The position numbers were made by a program, and so were the translations under genes. From contig JASKMD010000029.1 of assembly GCA_030144725.1 (NCBI GenBank), positions 11,409,990 to 11,473,989 on the forward strand: a stretch of DNA of 64,000 nt. The letters run 5' to 3'. Below, one piece after another: positions 25,497 through 37,100 of this stretch. Source of the DNA: Haematococcus lacustris (taxonomy: Eukaryota > Chlorophyta > Chlorophyceae > Chlamydomonadales > Haematococcaceae). Below the pieces are notes generated by a model. That model did not search any database and was not told where the DNA came from. It saw nothing but the letters and a program-made list of their open reading frames with translations. Positions within the stretch are counted from its first letter, which is position 1. Every line of letters starts with the position of its first letter.

Positions 25497-26214
25497 GGCT
25501 AGGTCCTGGGTCATGTAGCTGCCTCAGACTGCCTCAACTGAAGCTTAATTGTAAGTACTCCAGCGCTCATTACGGTTCGTGACGGGGAGGGAGGGAAGGG
25601 GGTCCACTTCAGCCGCAGCCCCAGATTGGCTGAAGACACTCGGACGACATATCAACGGTCTCGTGTCCCTCATTACCCCACTGCCGGGGCTGGCGGTGAG
25701 GCACGGCAGTGGGGTAATGAGGCTCACTGCCGTGGCCCTGGTAACAATCCGCGTTGACTTCGGTCGCACGGATTGGCTAAGCTACCTCACCACCGCACCC
25801 AGCGGTATATAAATTGGGATGCAACGGGACAGCCTTCCCAGGCTTGAACGGGCACCGCTTTGTCCAGCGGAATACAAATGAGGTCCGGGTGCCGCACACG
25901 ACCGCTGCGGGTCACCGAGCTGTTGTGGAGTTGCTGGCGTCGTCAACTTCAGCTTTTAGCACGACATCCGGCGGACAAGGCTGGAATTGCTCTCGTCAAC
26001 GAGGAGAAGAGATAGGTCCAGCTGCCGAGTGCACTGGTCTTTGCTCCTCTCATGCCTCTTTGTTTGCCTTGGGTGCTAGCTGTGGTCTGTGGCTACAGCT
26101 TGGGCAGCTTGGTGGGGACATGTCCAGCCTGTGTCCAACGTTTGGAGGTGGGAGCAGGCCGCGCCACAGGCGGAAGCTCCTTCCTTAATGCACGCCGGTT
26201 TTTACCGGAGTAGT

Positions 26215-26245
<31 letters not shown>

Positions 26246-26382
26246 TACCCCACTGCCTGGGCCACACACTCCTGGGCCTGCACAACCTGCCAAGGCTGCC
26301 ATGCCTGCCTCAGCCGGCAAGAGCAAGCCTGCATCTAATCCCCTCCCCTCCCGACCCTGGCCTGTCTGACGTGATGCTGTGG
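25497..26382. other. Intergenic stretch with a strong hairpin
   Basis: CTCATTACCCCACTGCCG at about 25670 and its reverse complement ending near 25722 form an 18-bp perfect stem with a 17-nt loop. A (TTTC)n run lies at 26216-26243. Open frames across 25814-26394 are weak. I see no gene. Confidence 0.5.
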
Positions 26383-26515
26383 CACTCCTACTAATTAATC
26401 CCTGCATTCTTCCCTGCGCTTTTGACCAACCTTGTCCGATCGGACTGAAATTTTGATAGATGGTGTTTTGCAGAAAAAAAAACATATTGTTTTTTGAGGA
26501 AATTTTTCAAAAAGT
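26383..26515. mobile_element. Foldback MITE family 1, left half only
   Basis: CACTCCTACTAATTAATCCC through TTGATAGATGGTGTTTTGCAG matches the left arm of the full copy at 26675. It ends at the centre of the palindrome, where a Fanzor tail begins. Confidence 0.8.
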
Positions 26516-26643
26516 ATTCAGGCAGGATCTCATGCTTGTACCCAAGGCTGGGCTGGGCTGGGCTGCGATGGGTGGCACTGGGCTTCAAGAAGCTGCGAGA
26601 GCGAGCCCCCAAGGCCCAAGCCCAGCAGCCTGTAGCACAGTAG
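26516..26643 (+). pseudogene. Fanzor tail fragment, copy F4, between two MITEs
   Basis: The family C-terminus can be read in one frame (LGFKKLRERAPKAQAQQPVAQ) with its stop near 26643. Only about the last 25 residues are preserved. The upstream border is the cut centre of a foldback MITE, so later insertion or deletion has removed the rest. Confidence 0.6.
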
Positions 26644-26674
26644 CATATGTGCACCGCTCAATGCTGAAGCTGTT

Positions 26675-26913
26675 CACTCCTACAAATTAGTCCCTGCATT
26701 CTTCCCTGCACTTTTGGCCAACCTTGTCCGATCGGGCTGAAATTTTGATAGATGGTGTTTTGCAGAAAATAAAACATATTGTTTTTTGAGAAATATTTTC
26801 AAAAAACGATATGTTTTATTTTCTGCAAAACACCATCTGTCAAAATTGCAGCCCGATCGGACAAGGTTGGCCAAAGGTGCAGGGAAGAATGCAGGGACTA
26901 ATTTGTAGGAGTG
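26675..26913. mobile_element. Foldback MITE family 1, complete copy
   Basis: A nearly perfect 239-bp palindrome from CACTCC to GGAGTG. The arms contain CCTTGTCCGATCGG and TTGATAGATGGTG. The flanks are TT on both sides. Same family as 935-1280 but without the extra central segment. Confidence 0.9.
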
Positions 26914-27580
26914 TTGCTTACATCAGAGCATGTGCTTCATGCCAGCATAGATTTCCCGGCCTTCGGGTTGGGGTAGTGAATCAGGTATTGGTGCCGGATG
27001 CTTGCTGCATGCAAACAGACCGGATTACAGATAACACAGCCCCTGCCCTGTAGTAATAGTAGGGGAACAACTGTGCTGACATGAGGGTTTGTTGTTGCTG
27101 CATGTAGCTGCTGCTGCAGCTGCCCTTGAGCCCCATTAGCCCTACTGGCCTTGGCGCGTTTGCTGAGAGCACCCATAGGGTGGCTGGCTGAAGTGAGAAG
27201 AGAGAGGCTAGGAGATGGTGGCGATGGTGGTGGTGGCTGCTGAGATTTGGTAAGCGGGCTCCTGCAACAATTGCCAACAATGGTGTTGGGAGGATCTGTT
27301 GCTGGATGACAATGGTGCTGGATATGGTGCTGGATATGGCGCTGGATATGGTGCATGGTGCATGGCAGGGTAGGGCCAAGCGATGTTGCATTTAAGTAAC
27401 TTACCAGCAGGTTGGTGAAGGGTGAGGGGGCTTGATCTTGGCTGCTGGGTAGGGTAGGGAGAGGGCTGCAATATCAGAGGGGAGGGGAGGGGGAGGGGAG
27501 AAGTAGGAAGGCTGGGCTGGGCTGCGATGGGTGGTGATGGTAGGCTAGGAGGTGGTGGTGGTAGTGGTGTTGGTGATAAA
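26914..27580. other. Intergenic stretch with small repeats
   Basis: It holds a copy (27029-27078) of the short CCCTGCCCTGTAG repeat and a tandem of GGATATGGTGCT-like units near 27318-27360. AAGGCTGGGCTGGGCTGCGA also occurs near 26545, in F4. A gene is not visible. Confidence 0.4.
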
Positions 27581-27710
27581 CACTCATGCATCATGTCCAT
27601 ACGCCTTGGGGATACTCCACACAGCCCCCTTCATACCCTTTAAGTACACCCGCTAGTGGTCCCCAGTGGTCCGGCTCAAACCGAGGCCCTAGTGAGGGAC
27701 AAGGGGGCTG
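27581..27710 (+). repeat. Recurrent Fanzor 3' end type B, copy B2
   Basis: It shares CACTCATGCA, CATGTCCAT, ATACTCCACACAGCCC, CTAGTGGTCC and the terminal block CCCTAGTGAGGGACAAGG with B1 and B3, ending GGGGGCTG at 27710. It lacks the CGGGCGACTATTGCCC segment seen in B1 and B3. No intact Fanzor gene precedes it; F4 lies about 940 bp upstream. Confidence 0.6.
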
Positions 27711-27986
27711 TCCAGCTACATTATCATCACCCTGCCCTCCGCCATCATGATCTAACTACCTACTGCCACTAGTACCTGTAAACACCACAACTGTATAAGC
27801 TGTATAAGCTGTAAAACAAGGTGGGCTGTATAATTCCCATCTGCCGTGGAACCTACGTATCTTAGTAATGATAAGCCAGCAGCTATTGTTTGCGACAGAC
27901 AAACAATGCCAGACATACTAATTAAATGCAAACAAACAAAACCGAGAATTCCTAGTATTTGTGATGGCTTCACGTTGTTGTTTTCT

Positions 27987-30172
27987 ATGGCTAAGATAAA
28001 AAGACGAACCGAGCCTAGACTAGTGCCGGAGGACCCAGACAGTGACATTGAGGACCGCGACGAGGCACTACAGCCGGACCTCACGTAAGCGGAGCGGAAT
28101 AGAAAGGTTTCCGGAGAGGCCCGCGCTGCCCGCATAGGGACAACACATACCACGGCAGGAAGTGTAAGCTAGACCACCTCATCGACCACTTGCCGCAAGA
28201 ACTTGGGGATGCCTTCCTGGACGACGCGGTGCAGCCACGAGTGGAGGCCTGCAGCGAGCGGGCGGTGCTCGCCAGCCTGCTGTTGGGCTTACTTGTGCAC
28301 GGCTTGTTTACCATTCACGTAGCCGACCCGCTCGGCCTGCACGACCAGCCCGTGTACACAGACATCCCAGTCTCCCAGGCAGCCATCCCGGACCTGAGCT
28401 GCAGGAACCTGTTCCTGCAGCTGGTCCGGGGCTCGCCCGGAAATGGCGCGAACACTCGGCCCAACGCGGCAGTGGCTGCCGTATTGGCAGCGCACCCCGA
28501 CCTCCGCGCCCGCCTCGCAGCAATCCCTCGCCACCCCTCTGATTGCAACATGGTGGATCACGACGGGAAGCAGCTGGAGACAGCTTTCAGCAACATGCTC
28601 ACTCTCCTCTTCGCTGGCAGGCTCAAGAAGTCTGTGTCCCTGGCTGGGGCAAAGGTCCTGCTGGGCACTGAGGAGCACCAGCGCAGGTTTGGGTTTAGGG
28701 GGCTGGTTGGTGGGCACCTGCCAGCCTGGTCAAAGCGGCAGTGCACCTATGTGCGCCGCATGGTGTGCGGGCTGGACGTCAGCTGGCTGGTGGGGGAGGG
28801 TGGGGTGGTACCGACTGCAGCCATGCAGGCTGAGGTGGCTTTGCAGCGGGGCCTGCTTGAGCTGAGGGAGGGGGAGGAGGTGGATCATGACTGGGTGGAG
28901 GATCCAGCAAACCGGGGCCGGCTGCTGCGCCATGCGGTGCACACCACCAGAGAGATGGAGGCAGCAATGGCAGCCTGGCAGCTGGATATGGTGCCCTGGC
29001 AGCAGGCTGAGCTGATCAGCCATGGGCTGCTGCCCAGGCCCCCCCGCCCCCCCACACCCTATGCCATCACCCCCACCAGCAAGTGCAGTGTTCGGCATGT
29101 CTTCATCGACACACGGGGCCTATACGGCATGATGCGTGACGCCGGCATGCTGGGGGTGCTGACAGAGGAGGGGGTCACCTCCTTGGCGAAGTTCAGGAAC
29201 GGTGCCCTACCTGACCCAGCGAGGCCGGGCCACTACATTGAAGGGCCCAAAGACAGCCATGTGAGTGATCCTTGCAGTCAGGTGCCAGCCAGTCCTTGGG
29301 TGCTCCGTCAGCTGCCATGTGTGCTGTCAACTGCCGTGTGAGCCTTCAGCCAGCTGCCTACACAGGCTGATGAGGTGCCTTGGTTGTGTTTATGGTGGCC
29401 GCAGGTGGCCAACCGATGGGACGCATTGCTGCCCGACCCTCGCCGCCAAAAGCTTGCCAGCCCCAAGCACAGCTTCGCGCAGATCGTGCACACCGACGGA
29501 GTCGCCCTCAGCGTGATATTCCTGCGGCCCAAGCCTGCCGCGCCACCCGCAGAGCCGCCGCGGATGGGCAGGCACATGGGCGCAGTCAACCCGCTGGCTC
29601 ACCTCGACGCGGAGTGGCTGGGCGTGGACCCCGGCAAAACAAACAGGGCAACAGTGGCGCACGAGGAGCGCATCGCTGTCGGAACAGTGGTGTCCGTGTG
29701 GCAGAGATCTTTAACCGCCGGGCAGTACTACCGCGACAGCGGCATCACACGGCAAGCCCAGGCAACCAAGAAGTGGCTGGCCCAGGTGAAGCCGCAGCTC
29801 AACGCCCTGTCGCACGTCAGCAGGAAGCCTAGCTCGTTGGCCTCGTACCGGCGGTTCGCCGACATCGTCCTGGCGACGTACGACGCCATGTGGGCAGAGG
29901 TCTTCAAGCCGCGCTGGGCCAACGCCAAGTTCAGGCTGTACTGTGGCAAGCAGCGCGTGGTGGCAAGGTTCTGGTCCAAGGTTCTGGTCCAAAGCCAGGC
30001 CAGCCAGGCCAGCCAGGCCAGGAGTGGGTGTACTTGCGTGACAAGGCCCTGCTGCGTAAGTGGCGGCGCAAGTGGCGGCGATAGCCAGCTACTGCAAGAC
30101 AATCCAAGAAACCAAGATACCAGACCCCTCACAAAGGGGATGTATGTGAGTAAGAGCTATAGAGTAGGGTAG
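27987..30172 (+). pseudogene. Fanzor/TnpB-like gene, copy F5 (longest; catalytic end missing)
   Basis: A charged N-terminal frame starts at the ATG at 27987 (MAKIKRRTEPR) and is open to 28087. The main frame continues from about 28105 to 29260 (GPRCPHRDNTYHGRKCKLDH and a long helical domain, ending with the block RHVFIDTRGLYGMM shared with F1). A GT-AG intron at 29261-29404 is in phase. The next exon holds FAQIVHTDGVALSV and RuvC-I GVDPGKTN, then the helical insert up to FWSKV near 29980. After that the frame degenerates into a Gln/Ser-rich repeat and stops at 30172. RuvC-II, the zinc ribbon and RuvC-III are absent. How the first and second segments join is unclear. A DDE transposon starts 117 bp downstream. 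The family is known for guide-RNA directed DNA cutting; this copy should be inactive. Confidence 0.7.
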
Positions 30173-30449
30173 AGCTCTTGCTAGTAGTAGCCTGGAGGCA
30201 CACACACCAGAAGGCTGAGCTGAAGTGGACATTAGGCACACTGTCAGTAGCCTTTACAATAATGATCTCACAGCCTGTGTTTGATTACGGCCCTATTCGC
30301 GACTTTTTTGGTACCGTACTCTCTCTTTTGATTCGCGTCCGCGAATCGTTTTTTTGGCCTCGCGAAATCGCGAACGAGTAAACAATGTGATTTTTGACTG
30401 AACCGCGAAGTGGTCAAACAATTGTTTGACCTGCGTAAATATCGATGCG

Positions 30450-31763
30450 ATGGACCGCTTTGTGGTCCGTGGCATCAGTGCCAACGACGCAGCCGAAAAT
30501 CTGCAACGCCAGGTTGACCAGCACGATGAAATGCTCCATCGAAGGGCTCTCGATCGTGAAGATGCGGCTACCGCGAAGCGTGGGCCGGGCAGACCTCGCA
30601 AGCTGTCTAGCATCGGGCTGCTGCTGGCCCGAGACCCTGCCGCGTCGCCAAGCACGCCTCCTCCTCCCAGCCGAACCGGCAGGTCGCATGCGAACTGGTG
30701 GCACCCCGCCAGCATCCGGCCTATCCTGCAAGCCGTACCAGCCTGCGGCGGTTACAGCCCGGCGGTTAAGCATTTGAAGCTCACACACGGCTTCGGGCAT
30801 CACCATCCACCCACCGCTGGAAGGAGAGCCACTCTCAGCAAGTACCAAGATCTACAGGTTAGTGATGGCTGTTGTTGCTACTGATCATCATTAGTGGTAT
30901 GACAATGGTGGGATGGTGCTAATGCTGATGATGTTGCTGCTGCTGCTGTTGCTGATGGTGATGGTGATGGTGATGATATAGTGGTGGTGGTAGTAGTGGT
31001 GCTTGTAGTGGTGGTGGTGGTGGTGATGATGTTGATGTGTGTCCCCCTCTGGTTATGCAGGTTGAGATCAAGGATCGCCTTCTAGCCCTACGCCAAGGGG
31101 GTGTCGCCCTGAACCACACCACGGCACGCAGTGTTATGTTGGCTGTCATCCAGCAGAGGGAACCCCATTGCTGAGGAGGGCAGCAAGCAGGTGTTCGTGG
31201 CAGCCACTGAGCAGAAGAAGGGCCTCACTGTTTGCCTGACGGTCAAGGCCTCTAGGCATGTGTTGCCGCTGCAGCTGATCTATGAGGGCAAGCCACCAGC
31301 AGCACAAGCCACCCCCACCCCCACACGCAAGCAGGCACGCTTGGTGTGCAACACTAGCAGCAGCGCCAACAGCAGCAGCGCTAACACTAGCAGCGCCAGC
31401 AACAACAGCGGCGACAACAGCAGCAGCGAAGATGGCAGTGCCAACAACGAGGAGTGGGTAGTTAGCAAGTTAGCAGCCGGGGCCGGGGCCGGGGCCGGGG
31501 CTGGCTGCAAGAAGTCACCTGTTGGGGTGGATGGCCAGGCTAGGGCAGCAACCGGTGTGGCTGGCCGCACAAGGTCAGCAGCCGGGGTGGCAGGCCGCAC
31601 CGAGTCAGCTGCTGGGGTGTTCGCCTCGGCCAAAGCTGCGGCATGGGTGACTGCAAGGGCACGCAAGTTTGAGTGCTCAGAGGAGAATGCTGAGATATGC
31701 CGGCACTGCAAGCAGCCACAGGAGCACCACGACTTCATGGGGGAGGTTCAGTGCCCTAACTAG
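30450..31763 (+). pseudogene. DDE-superfamily transposase remnant (internally deleted)
   Basis: Exon 1 (30450-30857) encodes a helical start and an AT-hook-like motif (KRGPGRPRKL), suited to binding AT-rich DNA. A GT-AG intron full of GAT/GGT repeats follows. Exon 2 begins at about 31061 (VEIKDRLLALRQGGVALNH). The frame then shifts into a block typical of DDE_1/pogo-like catalytic domains (GSKQVFVAATEQKKGLTVCL, then VLPLQLIYEGK). The DNA-binding helices between these parts and the first catalytic Asp region are missing. The end is Ser/Asn-rich with an AGAGAGAG run encoded by GGGGCC units, and finishes with CRHCKQPQEHHDFMGEVQC, a zinc-ligand-like cluster. It is not able to catalyse transposition. 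Confidence 0.6.
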
Positions 31764-32504
31764 TGCAAAGTCAAGATTTGGTGACTTGCTGCACGGTGAC
31801 ACTACCCTTGCATATTGGCTTTAACTGGGTGACCGGGTAGCTTGACATGGTGACATGAGCAAGAAGTGCTAGAACCATGGAGGATTGACATGGTATGCAA
31901 GGTATGGCAGCCTAGAATATTTATAAGCACACCCACATCCTCAGAACTGTGTTTTGCAGCATTGTTTGCATCGGGAAGAAATAAACAATCTTTTTTTTGG
32001 GTCGGGAAAGAGTATTTAATTTTATTTTTCGGGGTCTCGCGAATCAAAAGAGATAGTACGGTATTCTCTTTTTCTCTGATTCTCTGCGGTTAGGGCGGTT
32101 GGCAGCAACCACCCGTGGCCTGCTGTGCCTGCGACTGCGGCTGCGACTGCGAGTGTGACTGCGGCTGGTCTAGAAACTCTAGGACCAATAAGAGGTCAAT
32201 AACAGGCGCAGTTCTATCATTAGTGCCACTGCTCACCATTAGAACATTTCGATATGAGCAAGTGAGGTGTGTCCGCGATCGCTTGCGCTGGCATGGTCTC
32301 ACGCGCAAGAGTTAACGCGCCGCTTGCCAATAGACGCACGTTACTTCGCAGCTGCCGATGTGATGAAAGCTAGCGAAAACGGTGCACTTTGTAGAGAGTA
32401 CTTGCGTGAAGATTACCAACCCCATGTTTCGGACACCTGACTTACAAGTGCCATGCAGCCATGCCTACAGACGCGCGCGCCCGTGCAGCCAGACCGTACA
32501 TCAT

Positions 32505-32615
32505 GGCACACCGTAGTTTAGCACACCGTAGTTTAGCTCCGTAGTTGAGCATACCGTAGTTTCGCACACCGTAATATAGCTCCGTATTTTACACACGTAG
32601 CTCCGTAGCTAACAC
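32505..32615. repeat. Minisatellite, CCGTAGTTTAGC-type units
   Basis: About six to seven imperfect units around CACACCGTAGTTTAG and CTCCGTAG lie in tandem inside the DDE element. No coding frame crosses it. Confidence 0.8.
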
Positions 32616-33177
32616 GGTGCGCACACTCCTTCATTTAGGCCCCCATGGAACATCGCTGCTGTTGTTGTGCCGCTGGATCAAAGCCTGCCCCCGCGATGCC
32701 CCGTGCAGCCAGCTCCCTGAGGTCGGACATCTGGAGTATCTCAACGACCCAACCCCCGAGCAAGTTCAAGTTTACTCGGGTCGTTTTCTAGGGGCCTGAA
32801 TAAAGTTTGAACTTTCTCCGCGGTTGGGCGGTTGACGGCGCGAGTGACGGCTTCACAGCGTGTATTTGCAACGTTGAGACACTCCCCCGGGCAGAAGCTG
32901 GTACACAGGAGAAACGTGTATGGTTAACACTCGCATCGGTGCAGCCAGTCGGCGGGGCGACCAAAAAGTGCAGCGGTTGGGGAGAAAACAGAAAATAGAA
33001 TATCGCGAATAGGGCCTACAACTCATGCTTTATTTTGGTGTTGCATGAGGGCTGTAGGGATTAAAACTTGTAAACACCACAAAGTACGGGACACGGGAAA
33101 GTACGACAACTGATGTACGGAGTCGCATTGTCGCGTGGCGCACACTAGCTGACGGGCACCTGCACATTACCTCACGT

Positions 33178-33896
33178 GGTGGACACTGCGTCACGCCGTC
33201 AGTTAGCTGAGGGGGGCCTGACCTTTCGTCAAACAATCCGGCTGAACGGCTGCGGAGGTAACGGGGCGCTTGCGTTTCTTATTCGGGGACATACCAGGGA
33301 CTATGCAACAATACATACCAGGGACTATGCAACAAGCGGGGTGGCCGTGCTGGGGGGTGCATTAGGACCCCATCCGGGAACTGGGCGGAAAGTGAGGTCA
33401 TGAAAAGTACATTACCCAGGCCAACAAAACTCATTCAACAAGGAACAACATGTTGGACTGTGGGTAATCTCACTCAGCTACTACAAACATGTTGTAGCAT
33501 CCTCGGTCGCACCCTTGATGAAAACAAACCCCAAGTCGATGGCACGTTCCCCCATGCCCACTGCGCACCTCATCAAAACTAACAGCTTGATGCTCTGTAA
33601 GGCTCCGAGGGAAGCGGAATGTCGCGTGGACCACACTGCGTCGCGTCGTGAGGGGGGCCTAGGCTAAGCTCAGTGCTAAGCTTAGTGGCTTACCGGCTGC
33701 ACTCTGTGCGGGAGAGACGGGGCGCTTGCGTTTCCTTTTCGGGGCCATATCAGGGATTTAGCAACACCATCCAAGCGTGCTAGGAGGGACATCAGGTCGC
33801 CATCTAACCGGAGTGCCGGCAACCGGAGTGGGGCGAAAATGAGATCCATTACACGATCCATTACACAATCCATTACATCCAAAGTACATTACCCAG
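33178..33896. repeat. Diverged tandem duplication around type A end A2
   Basis: 33178-33300 resembles 33632-33760 (shared words GGGGGGCCT, GGGGCGCTTGCGTTTC). AAAGTACATTACCCAG occurs exactly at both 33404-33419 and 33881-33896. The unit is about 455-480 bp. Copy A2 lies at the start of the second unit. The segment 33745-33880 is the dispersed repeat also found at 8375-8512. Confidence 0.6.
33420..33605 (-). repeat. Recurrent Fanzor 3' end type A, copy A2, without a nuclease gene
   Basis: The reverse complement is collinear with 6228-6415 over its full length. The terminal hairpin has arms CCAACA and TGTTGG where the other copies have CAAACA and TGTTTG, a paired change that keeps base pairing. 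No TnpB-like coding sequence is found within 1 kb on its 5' side. Confidence 0.65.
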
Positions 33897-34190
33897 CCAC
33901 ACGCCCTTCATCCAGACATCTATATAATGATGTGATAACCGGGTTTGTGGACCAAGCCTGACCTGCCCTGGCCTTACAAGAGCCTCATCATCCAGTGTCA
34001 CAAACTACACACAACACTACATGCTTTTGTAATGGAAGTTTAGTTTAATGCAGTCTCCACACAAGAACACAGTCACCCTGCATGCCGCAATAGTGCACAG
34101 GACAACAGAGAAGCATTGCTCTGTGCAATGTCAGTAGTGCCTCTCTCCTTCAACTACACAGTCAAAGGCTTGCATGTGTCTGACTACTAG
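33897..34190. other. 3' flank of the Bfr1-like gene
   Basis: Sequence downstream of the Bfr1-like stop, AT-richer than its surroundings, likely containing the 3' UTR. A possible algal polyadenylation signal (reverse of TGTAA) is seen near 34030: TTGTAATGG on the plus strand, wrong strand for this gene. Nothing else is recognised. Confidence 0.3.
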
Positions 34191-37100
34191 CTAGGCAGCA
34201 ACCTCCTCAGTGATGCTCAGCTTCACTGACACTGCGCTGGTCACGTCGTCAACGGACAGGCTCAGTCCCAACCCTGCAGGAACATCAGAACAAGCAACAT
34301 TTACTTGGCAACAAAGCAGCACAGCACAACATAACAGTAGGGCAGCTGCAATTTGTGTTATACAGACGCTGCTTGTCAACGATTCGGTGGTCATGCTTCA
34401 CATACCGTCTGCATCACTGGATACTGACGGTGCAGCCTCCGCATGCCCATTGCCCACGGCTTCTTGTGCCTCAGCCTTTGGCTCAGCATCCACCTGCTTC
34501 TCTGCGACTGGCTCCTGTGCCTGCTCAAGCACTGGTTGCTTTGAAGCAGCAGGCACAGCTGCCTCTGCTTGTGTGGGCGCATCATCTAGCACTGCAGGAA
34601 GATTCAGACCCTCAGATGCTGCAGCTTGCATGCTTGCATCAGGGGTCAACTGCTGTGGCTCCTCTGAGACACCCTCAGACTCGACCAAAACATTCAACTC
34701 TGCTGCTGCCTCAGCCTCGGGCTCTGCTGCTGCCTCACTCTCTGCTGCTGCCTCAGCCTCCGCTGCTGCCTCAGCCTCGGGCTCTGCTGCTGCCTCAGCC
34801 TCTACTGCTGCCTCAGCCTCGGGCTCTGCTGCTGCCTCAGCCTCAGGCTCTGCAGCTGCCTCAGCCTCGGGCTCTGCTGCTACCTCGGCCTCGAGCTCTG
34901 CTGCTGCCTCAAATTCAGTGTCTGCCTTGACTTCAGCATCTGCCTCAGGCTCTGCTGCTGTCTCTGGCCCTGGCTCAGCATTTGCCTCTGGCTCAATATC
35001 TGCGTCAGCCTCTGCATCAGGCTCTGCTTCAACTGAATCAGCTTCAGCTTCAGACTCTGCTGCCTCTGCAGCTTGGCCTGACTCTGGCTGAGTCACTGCA
35101 TCCAGGCCAGCCTCAGTGCCTGCCTTTGCAGGGGCTGCGCCATGAACTTCGTCCGCAGTGAGGGTCTGTGATTCAACCTCTCCATCTGCTTCTGCTGTCT
35201 TTTGCTGCTTCGCAGGAGGGTTCTTGCGCAGCTCAAGAAACTCCGCCTTCTTGGCCTCCAGCTGAACACAAACAACGTACGCAACATCAGCAACTCACTG
35301 CCACGTTATCTAGAACATGGAGATTAGCAGCTATATCATTAGTGAAAGAATTGACTGCATGACATCCAAGAGAAGCAAGGATTAAATACAAAAGCAATAT
35401 CCATGGATAAACAGTCAAGGTGTTTAAAACATCAGTATGACATACGCAAGAAGGCCTAAACCATAAGCTGTGACACAAGAGCTCCTCACCTTCTCAATGG
35501 TGCCAGGCAGCTCAGCTACAGTCTGAGGAACTTCCACTGCAAAGCCCATAAATGTCTTCAGTGTCTCAAGCGAGTGCTGCAGCTTCTTCTTAGAGGGCTC
35601 AGCTGCAGCCACAGCTGCAGGGGCTGGTTTGCTGCTGAGACGAGGCTCGCTGCCCTTCTTTCCCTGCTCCTTCTTCTTCTTGGGCACTGCAAAAAATTCC
35701 TCTTCTTCATCCTTCTTCTTCAGGAGCTTCATGCCTGCCATGCAGCACAGCACAGTAAAGTACACCACAGCATAACGGATTGGTATGTGGACAGTGCTGA
35801 TAAGATATAAGGCCAGCCATGCCATGTCATTGCTGCAGCCATGTTCCCAACAATGCCTCACACCTTTGGGCACTTCCACTGCCTTCACCTCTGCCTCTAC
35901 TACTGCTTTCTGCTCATCCGAGGGCAGCAGTTTGCGTAGGTAGCCCACCAGCTGCTCGATAGTGAACACCTGGAGCACATGTTTGCAGGGGGAAGCGTTG
36001 CGTATGCTGAGGCAATAAACAACTCGGCGGCAACTTGTGCTTTCAGCTTTCTGTGCCACTAACCTCTGCTGCGTAGGCCTCGACAACTGGCATGTCATTG
36101 TTTCCTGCTGAGGAAGGAGCATCAGGATTGCTAGAGTCCATGCCATTCTCAGCAGCAGCGCGCTCCTCCCGCGCTTTCTGCCTTTCAAGGTAGCTGAACA
36201 AAAATAGACAAAGAACAGGCAGTGGGGTGATTAGCCCATGATAAGACATGATGAGCGGAGCATCAGTCAATGATTAACAACCGGGCAACAGCTGGTTGTT
36301 GCTTGCATACAGCGAACACACATCATAGGTCATACATCTGTAAATGCACTCACTCTTGGCGTTTGACGTAGCGCATGTAGTTGTTGTAGTTGCGGTCCAG
36401 ATCGATGTACTCCTTGTACTTGACATTGTACTCAGCGTACACCTCGTTGATCTTAGCACGTAGAGCCTGGACAATCTCATAACACTGCACACACGACCAA
36501 GGAGGCCCAGCAGCTGGCATGGTTGTGATGACATTGCAGTGACATGGAGCAGAAGAGCTATACAGCCCTGTAGCTCCTTCAGCTTGCTGTGCGAGGAGGT
36601 GCCTGGCACCAGTAGTGCAGCAACAGGAGCCCTGAAGCTGCTCTGCCAGCATGTGCATAGCTGACCTCTTTCTTCTCCACAAGCAGCTGGGGAATGTCGC
36701 CCTCTAACTCTGATTGCTTGCTACGGCGCTCGTCCAAGATCTTTTGCTCGACCTCCTGCTGGGCTTTGCTCGCGTTGAGGACTGCGTCGCACTCGGCCAA
36801 GCGGGCTTTGATCTGCGTACGAGCGTCCTCCTGGGGCTTCAGACGAGCCTCGATGTCAGCCAAGTCCCGCATCGGCCCGCGGGCCTGCTCCAACTCCCTA
36901 AGCCGCTTGTAGAGCCCTGCCTCGCTGTCCTTGTCACCAGGGTCATGCTGCTGCTTGAATGCAAGCTCCGCGATCTTCTCCTCCAAGGTGTCGGGGGTCA
37001 GGCCTCGGGGGACCCTGTCCCTCAAGGCGCGTTGGGCGCTGCGCAGCTCATCAAGGGACCGGTGCACACTCTCCAGCTCCTCCCGGATGTGCTGCTTCTG

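Larger units (their letters stand above)
30289..33016. mobile_element. DNA transposon with DDE-type transposase remnant
   Basis: The ends are GGCCCTATTCGCGA and its exact reverse complement at 33003-33016. TAC stands directly outside both ends (30286-30288, 33017-33019), a 3-bp target duplication. A subterminal motif ACCGTACTCTCTCTTTTGAT at about 30313 recurs inverted near 32045-32065, so a second, older right end or a nested copy may sit near 32095. Inside are a partial transposase, GAT/GGT and GGGGCC repeats and a minisatellite at 32505-32615. Superfamily is uncertain. Confidence 0.7.

Noticed and set aside
28289..29098. Minus-strand frames opposite F5
   Set aside because: Shadows of the Fanzor-like coding strand, which has the recognisable motifs.
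31480..31502. GGGGCC repeat resembling disease-type hexanucleotide expansions
   Set aside because: Only about three to four units inside a transposase-remnant frame; no reason to give it a role.
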